From the NCBI RefSeq assembly GCF_036898095.1, contig NC_090725.1:204323763-204387762 (forward strand): DNA of 64,000 nucleotides, given 5' to 3'. This DNA is from Palaemon carinicauda (taxonomy: Eukaryota > Arthropoda > Malacostraca > Decapoda > Palaemonidae). This document shows positions 25,701 through 39,000 of the stretch, one piece after another. The position numbers and the translations under genes were made by a program. Each line of letters starts with the position of its first letter. Positions within the stretch are counted from its first letter, which is position 1. Below the pieces are notes generated by a model. The model had not been told where the DNA came from. It did not search any database and saw nothing but the letters and a program-made list of their open reading frames with translations.

Positions 25701-28700
25701 CATTCTGGTCCCTTTGGATGTTCAAATTTCTGTACCACTTTGTACAGGATCTTGTATAGTGGGAAGGCGTACAGATCGGTTGGACCAATCCAAAAGAAAC
25801 GCGTCTATGTGGACTGCTTCTGGATCCGGCACAGGGGAGCAATACGTCTCTAACTTCTTTGTCTTTGAGGTTGCAAAGAGATCAATGCATGGACGACCCC
25901 AAAGACGCCACAGGCTCTTGCAAACTTGAAGGTGGAGCGTCCACTCTGTCAGTAGGATCTGACCTCTTCTGCTGAGGCTGTCTGCCATTACGTTTTTCTC
26001 CCCTTGGATGAACATTGTTAGAAGGATAACGTTCCTCTCTCTTGCCCACAAAAGGAGATTCTTTGCCGTCTCGTACAGAGATATCGAGTGAGTTCCCCCC
26101 TGCTTGGCAATGTAAGCCAATGCCGTCGTGTTGTCGGCATTGACCTGAACCACTTTGTTGGTGACTGATCCCTCGAAACTTTTGAGGGCTAATAGAACTG
26201 CCAACAATTCCTTGTGATTTATATGCAAGTTCTTTTGGTTCTCTGACCATTGACCCGAAACTTCCAACTTGTTTAGGGTTGCTCCCCATCCTGAGTCCGA
26301 GGCGTTGGAGCATAACACAAGGTCTGGGCTCTTTTGTGATAGGTTGAGACCTTCCTGGAACTTGTTCGGTTCGTCCCACCACCGAAGGCAATCTTTGATG
26401 GAGTTCGTAATGGGAATGGACATCGTTTCTAGATCTTTCTCCTTGTTCCAATGGCTGTTGAGATGGAACTGGAGAGGACGAAGGTTCAGTCTTCCTAGGG
26501 GAACAAATTGTTCTAAGGAGGAGAGGGTTCCTACTAGGCTCATCCACTTCCTTGCTGAACACATATTCTTGCTTAGAAACGATTGGAGTTTCAATCTGGC
26601 TTGCTCCATCCTTAAAGGAGATGGAAAAGCCCGAAAAATCTGACTCCGAATCGTCATTCCCAAATAGAGAATCTCTTGAGATGGAATCAAGAGAGACTTT
26701 TCCTTGTTGACAAGGGGACCCAGTTCTTTTGAAAGGCTCAATGTTGTCTGAAGATCCTTCAGGCAGTGATCATATGAGTGCGCTCTGAGAAGCAGTCATC
26801 GAGATACATGGAGGCTCTTATGCCCCTTGAATGGAGGATTTTTGCTACATTTAGTATAAGCTTTGTAAAGCCTGTGTTGCTGTGCAGAGGCCGAAGCATA
26901 GGGCTCGAAATTGGAAGACTTCTCCCTTGAAGACGAACCTAAGGTAAGGCCTGAAGCTCGGATGGATAGGGATGTGGAAGTAGGCGTCCTGGAGGTCTAA
27001 AGAGACCATCCAGTCGCCATTCCTTACTGCGGCTAGAACTGATTTCGAAGTCTCCATTGAGAACTTTGTCTTCTGGATGAACTTGTTCAGCGCACTCACG
27101 TCCAGGACTGGACGCCATCCCCTCGAGTTCTTGGGTACCAGGAACAGGCGGTTGTAAAATCCTGGAGAACAAATATCCTGTACCTGCTCTATGGCCCCCT
27201 TTTCCAACATTAGAGACACTTGAATAGTTAGAGCTTGTCTCTTTGCCTCCTCTCTGTATCTGGGAGAGAAATCCACAGGAACTAAGACCAAAGGAGGATT
27301 CCCTTGAAAGGGGATCTTGTAACCCTCCTTCAAGATCTATATAGACCACTGATCTCCTCCTCTCTTCTCCCACGCTTGCCAGAAGTTGAGTAGTCTGGCC
27401 CCTACTGCCTGAAGGCGAAAGCAGTCAGACTCGGCTTCGCCCTGCTCTGAAGCCTCTTCTCTTATTCTTTCTAGCATCAGGTCTGGAGCTACCCCTGCTG
27501 GAAGATCTCCCTCGAAAGGGCTGAGAAAACTTTGGAAAAGTTTCTTCCTTAGGCTTGCGACTGGTAAATGAGGGTGGAAGAGCTTTTCTGGTTTCTAAGA
27601 GACAAGATCTTGAGTAGCCTTTTGAGCCAAGGCTGCCGATATCTCCTTAATTAGTTCTTGTGGGAACAACAAGGGAGAAAGAGGCGCATACAACAGCTCG
27701 GATTTCTGGAAGGGAGTTACCCCCAGAGAAAGAAACGAGCATAACTGATCCCTTTTCTTAAGGATGCCTGCAGAAAAGAGCGCTGCTAATTCGTTAGATC
27801 CATCCCGCAAAGCCTTGTCCATGCAAGTCATCAAATAGACTAGGGCAGAAGTATCCCCCTCTTTAAAAGTAGTGACTTTTTTACCCAAAGCTCCAAGAGT
27901 CCAGTCTAAGAAGTTAAAAACTTCGAAGGCTCTAAATATGCCCTTGAGCAGGAGGTCCATCTCCGATGTAGACCAGAAGATCTTGGTCTTCCTCATGGCC
28001 GACCGACAAGGAGCATCTACGAGGCTTGAGAAATCTCCCTGGGCAGAGGCAGGTATCCCCAAGCCGAGAACTTCTCCTGTCTCGTACCAGATACTACACC
28101 TGGAGGCCAGTCTAGCTGGAGGAAAAGAGAAAGCTGCTTTTCCTAAGGCTTTCTTAGACTACAACCAGTCACCCATCAGTTTTAGAGCCCTCTTAGATGA
28201 ATGTGATAACACCATTTTGGTAAAGTGAGCCTTCTTAGAGGCCTTCCCAAGAGTAAACTCAGACGGTGGCGAACGGGGAGCCACTGGCACAAAGAAGTCT
28301 GAGAATTCCTCAGTAAAAACTTTCATCAGTTTTTCAAGTCGGCAGAATGACGAAAAGAAACAGAGTCCTCGTCTTCCGACACTTCCTCAAACTCCATAGG
28401 AGAAAGCTGGCCTTCTATGTCCTTCTCTGGTAACGTTCCTTCGAGAGCAACAGTGTTGAGAGCAGTATCCTTCTCGAAAATATCCTGAGTTCCAACAGCA
28501 ATAGAAACAGGATCATTACGAATAATATTAAGCGGGCTTGACGCTTGCGGCTCAGCCAAACGCTCGCGATCAACTCGATCGGAGTCAAAGAGTTCCTGAA
28601 CTTGAACTGCGTTAATGACGTCTTGGAAAGAGGGAGCCTCATCATCATAATCAAGACTAACGTCTGAAATATGGTAAGGGGTAGGGCGTTCAGGATCGTA

Positions 28701-31700
28701 TCCTAAAAGGCGCTTACCGTCGCTTCCTGACAAGCGTTCAGCGCTGCGAACCGCTTGCTGTTCAGCAACCTGTTCGTCTGTTTTCCGTTCGGAAACACGA
28801 CCTGGAGGACATTCACTAAAGTAACTTGAGGAGTGGAAGGCGTCCTGAAATCTAGGACGTTTGACAGCCTGTTTCGCAGGACGTTCGGCAACCTGTTCCG
28901 TAGGACGATCGGCAGCCTGTTTCACAGGATGTTCGGCAGCCTGTTTCGAAGGACGTTTGACAGCCTGTTACGTAGGACGAACGGCAGCCTGTTTCTCAGG
29001 ACGTTCGGCAGCTTGTTTCAAAGGACGTTCGATAACCTGTTTAACATTACGTTCAACATCTCTCTTTGAAGGACGTTCGAGCACACGATCTGACAGAAGG
29101 ATCTCCTTGCGCTTGTAAGGGCGTTCTATATTGGGGCTGTCAACTGCGGACTTAGGTGATCGTTCACGATCACGTCCTAAAGGATTTTCAGGGAGGCTAG
29201 CAGGAAGCTTAGAGCCTCGACTATGAGGGCGTTCGACATCATGAACTGCCGTGCGCTTAAGGTTACTTTCGAGAAAACGTCCTACAGGACGTTTCGAAAC
29301 GTGCAGAGCAGCCTGCTCGCTGTCTCGATCCTCACAATAACTGTCACGTGTGTCGGCTTGAGGTTTGTCGCTACGCTGGTAGTTCTGCATGAACGACGAG
29401 AGCCTGCTTTGCATCTCTTGTAGCATAACAAAATTAGGATCTGAACGTTGTGAAATCGGTGATGACACCACAACGTTCTCCTCATCGCTCAGGGGAACAG
29501 AGCGCCTGGAAGGCGAAAACCAGTCTGAAGGCTGCGTGGGCACCTGGATTGAGGTTAAACCTGGTCCTGACTGCATAGTAGGATCCTTGGTAGCGTCCGA
29601 CGTCCTATAAGGACATTTAATCGGACTGTCAAACGACTCTGATGTATCCCAATGGCTACATCCAGGCCGCGAACTAGCAGGACGTTGGTAGGCCTTATCA
29701 AAGGTCCTCTTAAGAGGTCTGGAAGCAAGCTTCCCGCCTCTTTTAGGCAAGGGGTCATCCGAAGATGACGAGAAAGACTTAACCTCACCTTTCCATTGGT
29801 GAGGGTGAACGTCCTGGGAAGCGCCCACAGGTACGTTTGAGGGGACGTCTGCTCGTGTTTTAAAGCCTCGTCTCCTTTCGCCGTTCAACATTCCTTCTCC
29901 CAGGGGTTGGGGAGCTTGGAAGAGGTCTAGGACTAGGAAGACGACAGACGCAAGCAGGCGCACCCTCCACTGCACTTAACTTCACTGCACTTTCACCCTT
30001 CAACTGCCTTACGTCGGACATCAGCTGTGTTCTGTCCGAAGCAAGTGATTCCACTTTAGCGCCCAGCGCTTGAATCGCAACTAACATATCTTTGAGTGAC
30101 AGCTCATTAGCAGTTGCAGTAACGAGATCAGGATCTACCACTACAGGGGAAGGAATACGGGTAATGACATGGGAAGAGGAAAAGTCTTTAGAAGAACGAG
30201 AAGAACTTCGTCTCAATCTATCCCTTTTGAGTTTACGTCTATACCTGTCAAACTCAATCCATTCATGCTCTGAGAGTAGAACACACTCATCACAGCGATC
30301 CCCCAAATCACACTCCTTACCTCTGCAAGCAACACAGAGAGAATGGGGGTCAAGTGAAGCTTTTGCCATTCGGGTCTTACACCCCCTACTCACACATAAC
30401 CTAAAAGTTATAGGGGGGTGGCCATTTTGAAATATTAAAGAGAAATCAGACAAGCAAGGGTAAAAAATTTTCTAAATCCAATTAGAATTAAAGAATATCC
30501 AAAAGCGAGATCAAAAACAAGCGGGAGTCAACAACCAAAGTTTTGTACTTCACCAAAATAAGATCAATACTGACGAAAGCAGAATCAAGTGTCGCCGCTA
30601 GCGACGGCAGAGAATATATGAGGGTTCCTGGAATGGTTCCCAGGTACCTCGCTAGGGCGCAGGGGTGGTCCACCCGGCTATCCAATTGGCGATTGGCACG
30701 AGTTTTGAATTTTCTGCCGTGACGTCAGGGACGTAAGCTATATATATAACTACCGGGTAAGTCTTATGTTTAAAAATAATTTTTTTGAGATACGTTGGGG
30801 TCATGGAATGAATTAAATTCGTATCTCAAGGTATTACTATACTTCCTTGAAGACGGATGGATTGAGATCTGGAAGTACGCGTCCTTCAGGTCCAGTGTGC
30901 ACATGAAGTCCCGTGGTCTTACCGCTTGTCTAACTGTGTCTGCCGTCTCCATGCTGAACAGAGTTTGCTTGACAAACTTGTTCAGAGCTGAAAGGTTGAT
31001 GACAGGTCTCCAGCCCCAAGATGGCTTTTACACAAGAAAGAGTCGACTGAAGAAGCCTAGAGGCTTAGCATAACGAGAGCCCAGAGGCCCAGGGTCACAA
31101 GAGCCAGGAGGTCCACGGTCACGAAATCCCGAGAGCTCAGGATCACGAAAGCCCGAAGGCTCAGCATGATCATCACGAGAACCCAAGGATTTCAAGAGAC
31201 AAGAACCCAAAGGTTCAAAAAGACGTCTCCTTACCGCAGGGGGAGCAGCACGCCCAGGGTGATGCGGGGTCAGAAATTCCTCCACCCGACTGACCCCCGA
31301 AGGGATATGTCCAACAGTTTCCTCATGAGAGGGAGTCTGCTCAGTCACAAGAAGCTAATCACAAGCTTGCATGAAGGAGGACATTGCCTAGGACTAAATT
31401 TTACCCCAGCCCTAGGGGAGAAGCGTAGACGTAAGTCACAAGCTGATCACGATAAACTCTCTTGCGGATGAGACGGACGAGAGAGATGTCCTCCCGAAGG
31501 AGGAACTAACCTTGGACTTTGCTCTCCCACTGCCCCAAGGGGGAGAGGCATAGTCCTCACCATCAGCCACATGGGACCAAAAGTCCGACTGATGGGCAGC
31601 AGCCCCAGGATAGTCTGGTGCTGTGCCCACAGGGGAAGGCTCCACCTTCAAAAAAGTAGGAATGCGCTTCCTCTCAACACCCAACTGAAGGAGTTCAAAC

Positions 31701-32610
31701 AGAACTTCCTTCAATGGGGAACTGCCAACACACTGCTCATTCTCTGTAAAAGATCAGAGAATGAGCAGGCTCTACCTGGGGGAAGGGGTAGAACCAAATC
31801 ACTATGGGAAACGGTACCGTCCTTCGAACCACGGGGTTGACCTGGAGTTAGCAAGGCTGCACTGCTACTCAGCTGTTCCCCAGAGAGGGCCCACAGAACA
31901 GCAGATTCGGGAAGAAATCTGGGAGTCGAAGAAGTTCGAGATTTCTTCGACTTCAAAGACCCCGAAGGCAAAGAATCTTGCTTAGACTCCTTCCTGGGCC
32001 CAAAACCTCTCCCCCTGGGAGGCAGAACACTCCCGACACTCAGGACAAGTGTTGTCCCGATCACACCGATGGTCTCGGCAAGCTGGACACAGCAAGTTGG
32101 GGTCCGTCTCATGGGCAGACATGAAGGTACCGCAGGAGCGGCATTAAGGACCAGGACAGGTACACATGACCTAAGAGGGAACCAAGCACACCTGTAAAGA
32201 GAAAGTAATACATGTATTATTTAAATGGCAAGTCTTAAAGGCGGGGAAAGCGGCAACATCCACACTCTACAAAATCCAGAAAGCAAAGTGGGTACTCAGC
32301 CAAGGTGTGTGAGTAGAATAGCCATCTACCCCTCACCCCTCCTGCTAACTACCAGTTGGGGTAGTTATCCCTCACTAAAATCTTTATAGCTCGTCTTTCA
32401 ACTTCGCCGAAAGTATATCCCCTATAAATAGTGGAGGGTTTGTATTCAGTGACAGAACAAACATAAATTGTACTTTATATTTCAAATTGTCCTAGTTACT
32501 GTACTGTTTATGCAGTGTTGCACCAATGGATATTACTGTACTAGGTAAAGTTTACAAGAACTGTCAAGTTCAAACTGTATAATGATTACATAATGGTATT
32601 CTGACTTTGG

Positions 32611-32672
<62 letters not shown>

Positions 32673-35600
32673 TACCTGGTCCTTTTCTGAATCTCCAGTG
32701 AGGGTGGCATCAACCCTGCTGGCCTCAAGTATACGTACAAAGGCTTCATCGTTTTTTTGTTTGAAATATTCAATCTGAAACAAATTCATAAAACCATTTA
32801 GAACTTTATTTTCCCCCCCAAAAAAAGGAAAAAAAAACATAGAAAATAGGTACTACACAACAGTCCAATCACATTCTTTAAATTAGAATAAGAATTTATA
32901 GCTCTTGATATGCCGTACAGTATTGAATATGTACCTACAGTTATATTAGGTACAGACAAAGACTAAAATATTTTCTTTCAACCCCAAGGATATAACTTAT
33001 GACTTGGTGGTGACAAAAAAGAAATGAAAAAAATAGATTACTTACAGATAAATCTACCCAGTAACTTAAGGGGACCTTCTCGTTAGTGAGGATTCCAAGT
33101 ACTTCCTCTACATCTGGGAGAGACGATAAATCCAATTCAATCACCTGAAATAGAAGAAAGAGTTAAATTAAAAAAAATAAGATGAATTGACTTCGTAGTA
33201 CAGTACAGCACTGTATAGTAATACCTCACGATATCAGTTCTCATATCGCTCCCTCAGTACATCACAGATTGTTCAATTCATTACAGCATATATAAATCTA
33301 TAATACCAACTCCACATTACATCGTAGGTTCCTGCAGAACGATATTACAATACTTGAATTGTCTAACATTTTAATCATTTCTGCAAAAATAATAAGCATT
33401 TTCATCCCTTAAAATCAATACAGTACATTAACAGATAAAAAAATACAGAATAACAGTGTACAACACATTAAATAAAACATATTATAAGAAAATATGTAGT
33501 GTTCCGTCGATGAATAAAAAGAATTTCTCAACCGTTTGGAAAATGAAAGTTGGGATGCATGAACGTCTGGCAGGCGAGTGCCGAGAGGGAGACTTGCGAC
33601 CTCTAGGAAAGAGTCGCTGGCACTTAACAGGAGAGCGCTGGAGAGGTGGAGAGTGAAGCTCACACGAATGGCGAGACGTGATTGTCTCACCTACAGTAGA
33701 GTGAGAGTCTCTCTGTAAATCGAGACAATCACTCATCACCTGATGGAAAGGTGATAGAGGCTTGTCCGAAGACGAGTGGTGAGGAGCTGGTGAGACCAGC
33801 CTACCTGATGCATAGCGACCAGCTGATGCTGTAAAGTGACATAAGTTACGCGACGCTGGGACATCACACGACAAGAGCCTGAGGGATCAACCTAACACGA
33901 GCCCAAAGGTTCCGCGAGACGAGAGCCCGAAGGTTCGAAGTCACAATAGCTCGAAGGCTCAGTGCGACAAAAGCCCGGAGGCTTGGGACCAAGAGAGCCC
34001 AAGGGCTCAGTGCAACGACAGCCCAAAGGCTTAGCGCGACAACAGCCCAAAGGCTCAGTGTGATGACAGCCCAAAGGATCGGGGGGCACGAGAACCTGGA
34101 GGCTTGGCATGACAAGATCCCAGAGGCCCAGGGTCATGAGAGCCCGTAAGCTCAGCACAACGAGAGCCAGATGGCTCAGTGTATCAAGAACCTGAAGGCT
34201 CAGGGTCATGAGAGCCCAGAGGCTCAGCGTGAAGAGAGCCCATAAGCCCGAGGTCATGAGAGCCCAAAGGCTCGGTGTCACAAGAGTCCGAAGGCTCAAC
34301 GTGACGAAAGCCCGAAAGCTTAGGGAGTCTGTCAAAAGGATTGAACAGGGGTCTCCTTACTGCAGGGGTGAGCATAACCAGGGTGACAAGGTGTTAAAAA
34401 TTCCTTCCCACGACAAACCCCAGAAGGGGAACATCTAGCAGGTTCTTCCAAAGAGGGAGTCTACTCAGAAGTCACTCGTTGGTCTTTACAAAGTCTCTCT
34501 CGCAAGCGAGAGAGACGTCCTCCTGAAGGACATTACTCTCCCCCAGACTCAGCAGGGGAAGAAGCGCAGTCTTCAATGTCAGCCACAGCAGGGGACCAGA
34601 AGTCCGAGTGGCAGTCAGCAATACCAAGGTCGTCCAGTGCTGCAACCAAGGGGGAAGGATCCACCTCTGAGGATGTTGGTGTACACTTCCTCTCATCAAC
34701 CCACTGAAGTAGTTCGAACCGTACTTACTTCGATGGGGGACCATTTACATCCAGCGACGGCCACATATGTAAAAAATGTGAGAAAGAGCAGGCGCTAGCC
34801 GGGGGAAGGGGTGGTACCGTTTCGCCAAGGGAAACGGTACACGTCCCTTGATACTTGAGGTTGAACTGGGGCTAATTTGGCTGTGCTGCAACTCTGCCGT
34901 TCCCCAGAGAGGACTAGTCGAAGAGCATACTTGGGGAGAGATCGGGGGTAAAAGAAGTCAGAGATTTCTTCAACTTCGAGGAAGACCCCGAAGGAGAAGC
35001 ATCTCGCTTAGACTTCTTTGTCCTTTGCCCAAACCTCTCCCACTGGGAGGTAGACCACTCCTAACACTTGGGACAAGTGCTGTACCAGTCACACCGTTGG
35101 CCTCGGCACGATGGATGCAGTTGGTGAGGATCCATCCCAAAGGCAGACATAAAGGTACCACAGGAGCAGTCTCAGGTCCAGAACAGGTGTGCATAAGGCG
35201 GATCAGAGGAAACACACACTGAAAAAAAAAGAAAAAAATGAATTAATTGTAAAACATTCAAATGGCAAGTCAGATTTAAGGCAGGCGAGAGTGGCAATGT
35301 CCACGCTATCGAGACAAAAGCAAAGTAGGTGCTCAGCCTAGGTGTGTGAGTGAGTGGTGTGGCCAGCTAACCCCACCCCTCCTGCTAACTAGCGGTTGGG
35401 GTAGTTATCCCTTTCTAAAATCTTATAGATCGTCTTTCAGCTATGCCGAAAGTAATATCCCTGGCATATAGCAGGGGTTTGTATAGATTGACGGATCAAT
35501 CAGTACAGTGAGCCCTCGCTACTTCGCGTTTCGACCATCGCGGATTCACCACTTCGCGGGTTTTTTTCATAACCCATATATATATACATATCGCGGATTT

Positions 35601-36007
35601 TCCGGAAATTTCTAAAATACCGCGATATCTGAAGACCACAAATACGATATTTTGTTACCTGTAATTCCATTAATACTGTAATTAGTAATATCTGCTCTTA
35701 CTGATTGTTCATTGCATTACATATGACATATAATTCAGCACAGAAAGAAATAAAACACGAAAAGAGAATGTGATCATACGATAATTCAGTACTGTATACA
35801 GTACGTAGTAAAATTAAATCGAACATGAAACGCAAATCAGATGCAGTCATACCATATTAGAATGGTGTAAGGCTGCTGATGGCTACTACTGTACTACAAA
35901 TGTAATGGATGGGCATCTTTTCCATGAATCTTTTGTATGTATACGTACGTAGTACTGCATCCAATAATATTCTTTGTTGCAAAAATCACTTCTCGAATAA
36001 GCGTACA

Positions 36008-36089
<82 letters not shown>

Positions 36090-39000
36090 CCTACAACAAA
36101 ACAAGCGTAAAATAGCGTACGTAAAGCTGTATTATTATTATTGTTATTATCATTATTATTGTTGTTGTTGTTATTAAAATTATTATTGTTATTATTATTA
36201 TTATTATTATCATTATTATTATTATTATTATTATCATTATTTATTATTATTATTATCATTATTATTACTGTACAGTATACGTAGGGTACCTTGTACTTTG
36301 AATTGGTAACCTACGTAGCATATAAGACGGGTTGTGATTGGTTCAAGCGCTGATAGATGACGAATCAGAACCCAAGTTTTGTTATCTAGCCTGTGATTGG
36401 TGTTTTGCCCGCATCTCCAACTCGCAGCATCTACGTATTCGCGGTCACTTTGTCTCCCGCCGTATCGCTGTGTAGATGTTGTTAAGTTATAGTGGACTTT
36501 AATCTGTGCTGTGCGTGACTGTTTTAAGTTGAACTTTTTGTTGAACTTTCTGTTAAACCCTACTGTACAATGCCTCCCAAGCGTTCTGCTTCTACTAAGG
36601 CTGGTAGTGAGCCTAAACGCCACCGAAAGATGATGACGATTGCTGAGAAGGTGACGCTTCTCGATATGTTAAAAGACGGTAGAAGTTATGCGGTCGCAGC
36701 CCGCTATATCAAGAAGGACGAGGCGAACATTAGAAAGACGGCTACCATCACCTTTAGCAGATCAGCGAAGCGAGTCGTTACCATGCGTAATAAAACGATC
36801 GTACGCATGGAAGGTGCTTTAGCAGTGTGGATTGCCGACCGCCGGAAGAAGAACATAGCCTTGGATACGAACACCATCCGAACCAAGGCTTTGAGCTTGT
36901 ATGAGAATTTTGCGGCAAAGGAACCTCAAGACGACGATGGCGACCATGCTGAAAAAGATGATGATCTAGATGAACCTCAACCAGGGACATCCATTGATTC
37001 CCAGCGTCAGAAACAACATTTTTCCCCCAGCAAAGGATGGTTCGCCAAGTTTCAGAAACGCTTCGCCCTGAAAAGCGTTTCCCTGCATGGCGAGGCTGCT
37101 TCCGCTGACACTGCCGCTGCTGAAACTTAAGTGAACCAGACGTTCAAGAATATTATCGCCGAAGGTGGATACAAGCCGGAACAAGTGTTTAATAGGGATG
37201 AGACCAGCTTGTTTTGGAAGAGAATGCCGTCGCGAACTTTCCTGTTCAAAGAAGAAGCCAAAGCCTCTGGCTTTAAAGCATTCAAGGATCGCGTTACCCT
37301 CGTGATGTGTGGCAATGCTTCTGGATTTTTGCTAAAGCCGGGGCTTACTTACAAGTTGAAAAACCCTCGCGCTTTGAAAAATAAGAATAAGAATCTCCTT
37401 CCCGTGTACTGGATGCATAATCCAAAAGCAGGGATTACGAAGATGCTGACCTCCAACTGGTTCCACCAGTGTTTCATCCCGCAAGTCAGTCAATATCTCT
37501 TAGAGAAGGGCTTGCCATTCAAGATCCTTCTCCTTATGGATAACGCTGGTGGACACGCAACTGACCAGTCGCGTGAGGGCGTTCAGGTTGAGTTCCTGCC
37601 ACCCAACACCACGTCATTAATTCAACCGATGGACCAGGGGGTTATCAGGGCGTTCAAGGCCCTCTACACGAAGAATACCTTGGCGGACCTCGTTGCGTGT
37701 GTGGATACTGCCCAAGAAGATGAAGAGGAAGATTTTAACGTGAAGGCGTACTGGCGGCAGTACACCATAGCCACGTGCCTGTAGAACATTCAGAAGGCAC
37801 TGCAAGAAATGAAACCTGCAACCGTGAATGCGAGCTGGAAGAAGTTGTGGCCCCAGATTGTTTACGACGACGAGGGATTTACTCCGTCTGAAATCTAACA
37901 CTCTGGAATACGCAAATCTGTGCAGTTGGCTGCGATAATTGGAGGTGACAACGTAAACAAAACATTGGTTGCCATTTTTTATCGTGCTTTTTGGCGTGTT
38001 TAGGAAACGCATGATATAAAATCGCCTTTAAAATTTGTGCCTGTTTTAGTTTACGGTACTGTAGTACATGCATTAAGTGTTCTGTACATTAAAGGGTAGT
38101 TTGTTAACAGTACTACGTACAAGGGAAGGTTTTAAAAGTCTGAATACACATGTTAAATAGGTAAATATGGTGTCACTACTTCGCGGATTTTCACCTATCG
38201 CGGTCGGGTCTGGAACCTATCTACCACGATAAACGAGGGTTCACTGTAATGATGCTAAGAAAAGACCCACCCACTCCCAACTGTTTCAGTTCGAAAACAA
38301 GGGCTTAATAATTAACACGGTCAGAGGCAGCACTAAAATCAAGGCCAATCATACGAACTTCCTGACTGCAATCAAGAGAATTCTTTACAGCATTGCAGAG
38401 CGCTGGTGTATTGGCGAGCAAGGATCTGAGAGCGCAAGGGCGCAGGAGAGCATTGGCGTGCAGTAAGACACTGTGCAGGGTGTTACGCATTCTCCCTAGA
38501 ATGCGCAGGAGAGTGCGGGCGCGTGGGCGCAGGGTGTTGCACAGTTTCCTTAGAATGCACAGCAATTTGGCGCTGCACAGGAGGTTGCTGGAGAGTGGCT
38601 ACTGGAGAATGCAGGTGCACAGGTGAATGCTAACGAGTCGGAGGTTGCTGAAGAGCTGATGAAAACTTTGGCACTGGAGAGCGCTAATGCGCAGAAGAGC
38701 ACTGGCGTGCACAAGTGCTGACGCTAGTGCCCAGGAGAGCGCTGCGGCTTGGGAGAGCGTTGGCGAGCCGAAGCCTGAGGTTGCGCAGGAGCGCGCTGTG
38801 GATTTGGTGAGCAATGACAAGCTCGAACTGGAGAGCGCAGTTGTGTTGGCAAGCATAGGTAGGCTGGTGAGCTGGCAAACGCTGCTCCCTGGAACAGTGA
38901 GGCTGCCCTGGAGAGTGCTGGCAATCGGGAGATTGCAAGGGCATTAGAAGGCGCTAAGGACGAGCAGGAGAAGGCTGCAGGTTAGGCGAACGCCGAAGAA

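Larger units (their letters stand above)
23777..30777 (-). mobile_element. DIRS element B, full length, decayed
   Basis: Inverted terminal repeats at 23838-23967 and 30627-30755 share gcttacgtccctgacgtcac and the gcgaggtacctgggaaccat block in opposite orientation. The tip 23779-23815 is the complement of the internal region at 24035-24070, and 24075-24115 complements the far tip (30735-30775). The gene order gag, RT-RNase H, recombinase on the minus strand equals A, and the protein sequences are close to A. Every gene has stops or frameshifts. B sits inside the RT of F and is sense to CTR9. Confidence 0.9.
15538..32461 (-). mobile_element. DIRS element F, split by later insertions
   Basis: Its tips are 15538-15680 and 32290-32461. 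Tip 15578-15600 (acaaacctggagctatttat...) is the inverted partner of 32420-32442 (...ctataaatagtggagggttt), and both carry the gagggataactacccc/ggggtagttatccctc block. An internal complementary copy follows at 15915-16020. Own coding remnants are on the minus strand at 30795-32112 (gag and RT) and 16580-17950 (end of RNase H region and recombinase). In between sit unclassified DNA, T1 and B. The RT remnant ends at about 30790, immediately at the B boundary, so B inserted into F's RT gene. Sense to CTR9. Confidence 0.8.
4535..32675 (-). other. CTR9: CTR9 intron 3, 28.1 kb, transposon nest
   Basis: The intron starts GTAATATT at 32675 and ends ...TTTTTTACAG at 4535. About 27.3 of 28.1 kb is assigned to three side-by-side elements: F (15538-32461, itself carrying T1 and B), A (8708-15347) and N (4766-8523). 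A and N do not overlap F. The remaining gaps are under 250 bp each. Confidence 0.85.
35506..38246 (+). mobile_element. Tigger/pogo-type DNA transposon T2, internally deleted
   Basis: Starts CAGTGAGCCCTCGCTAC and ends ...GATAAACGAGGGTTCACTG, flanked by TA on both sides, the expected target duplication. 2741 bp against 4014 bp in T1; a 1.23-kb segment (T1 21931-23163) is missing at 37949 and 30 bp are missing in the transposase HTH. The rest is nearly identical to T1. Confidence 0.94.

Noticed and set aside
38305..38950. Short Arg/Ala-rich open frames on both strands
   Set aside because: GC-rich degenerate repeats of DIRS H gag; only the LINE motif at 38247-38394 is meaningful.
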